This document shows, one piece after another, positions 12,383 through 12,421 of a stretch of DNA of 12,421 nucleotides (within the stretch, counting starts at the first letter, position 1; each line of letters starts with the position of its first letter). Below the pieces are notes generated by a model. That model saw only the letters and a program-made list of their open reading frames with translations. It was not told the DNA's origin and searched no databases. The stretch comes from Methanocorpusculum sp. (GTDB taxonomy: Archaea; Halobacteriota; Methanomicrobia; Methanomicrobiales; Methanocorpusculaceae). The stretch is from positions 1 through 12,421 of the forward strand of contig JAGARL010000119.1 of assembly GCA_017622255.1 (NCBI GenBank), read 5' to 3'. A program made the position numbers and the translations under genes.

Positions 12383-12421
12383 ATGTCTTCCGGATAATTT
12401 TTTGCTTTTAATTTCTTTTGA

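Overview
The window reads as a chromosomal segment of a methanogenic archaeon. It carries a formylmethanofuran dehydrogenase operon (the first step of CO2-based methanogenesis). TATA-box promoters sit about 25 bp before short leaders, and there are U-tract terminators and GGAG-type ribosome binding sites. A Methanomicrobiales host, possibly Methanocorpusculum-like, is a guess from gene content and moderate GC, not a proven assignment.

Layout. (1) 1-1976, + strand: the 3' end of a tungstate/molybdate ABC permease (TupB-like), its ATPase (TupC-like) and a small winged-helix protein that may be a local regulator. (2) 2032-2457, +: mobB, with its own TATA box. (3) 2458-3296: about 840 bp without a credible gene. 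The first 300 bp hold several inverted repeats. A TATA box at about 2765 is followed by a ~500-nt region with extensive self-complementarity, including a three-way junction and a hairpin plus T-tract, ending at the fwdD ribosome binding site. (4) 3297-7538, +: fwdDBAC, four tightly packed genes closed by a GC hairpin/T-tract terminator. (5) 10395-7645, - strand: moaA-moaE-moaC-trmO-like-zinc-ribbon protein, all overlapping or abutting. (6) 10545-12382, +: moeA (with an unusual C-terminal extension) and a C-terminally truncated moaB, divergent from moaA.

The genes form one functional theme. Oxyanion uptake (TupBC) supplies W or Mo. MoaA/MoaC make cyclic pyranopterin, MoaE is the large subunit of molybdopterin synthase, and MoaB/MoeA perform adenylylation and metal insertion. 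MobB is linked to dinucleotide cofactor formation. FwdB/FwdD bind the resulting bis-pterin cofactor, and FwdA/FwdC complete the part of the Fwd enzyme encoded here. moaD, fwdE/F/G and a substrate-binding protein for the transporter are not present, although the transporter operon is cut by the window start.

The most interesting parts are the structured fwd leader, which could be a cis-regulatory RNA or a separate ncRNA, and a palindromic CCAATTGG motif shared by the fwd upstream region and the moaA/moeA divergent promoter. Also notable are the MoeA C-terminal extension, the truncated MoaB and the uncharacterised four-CxxC protein in the moa operon.
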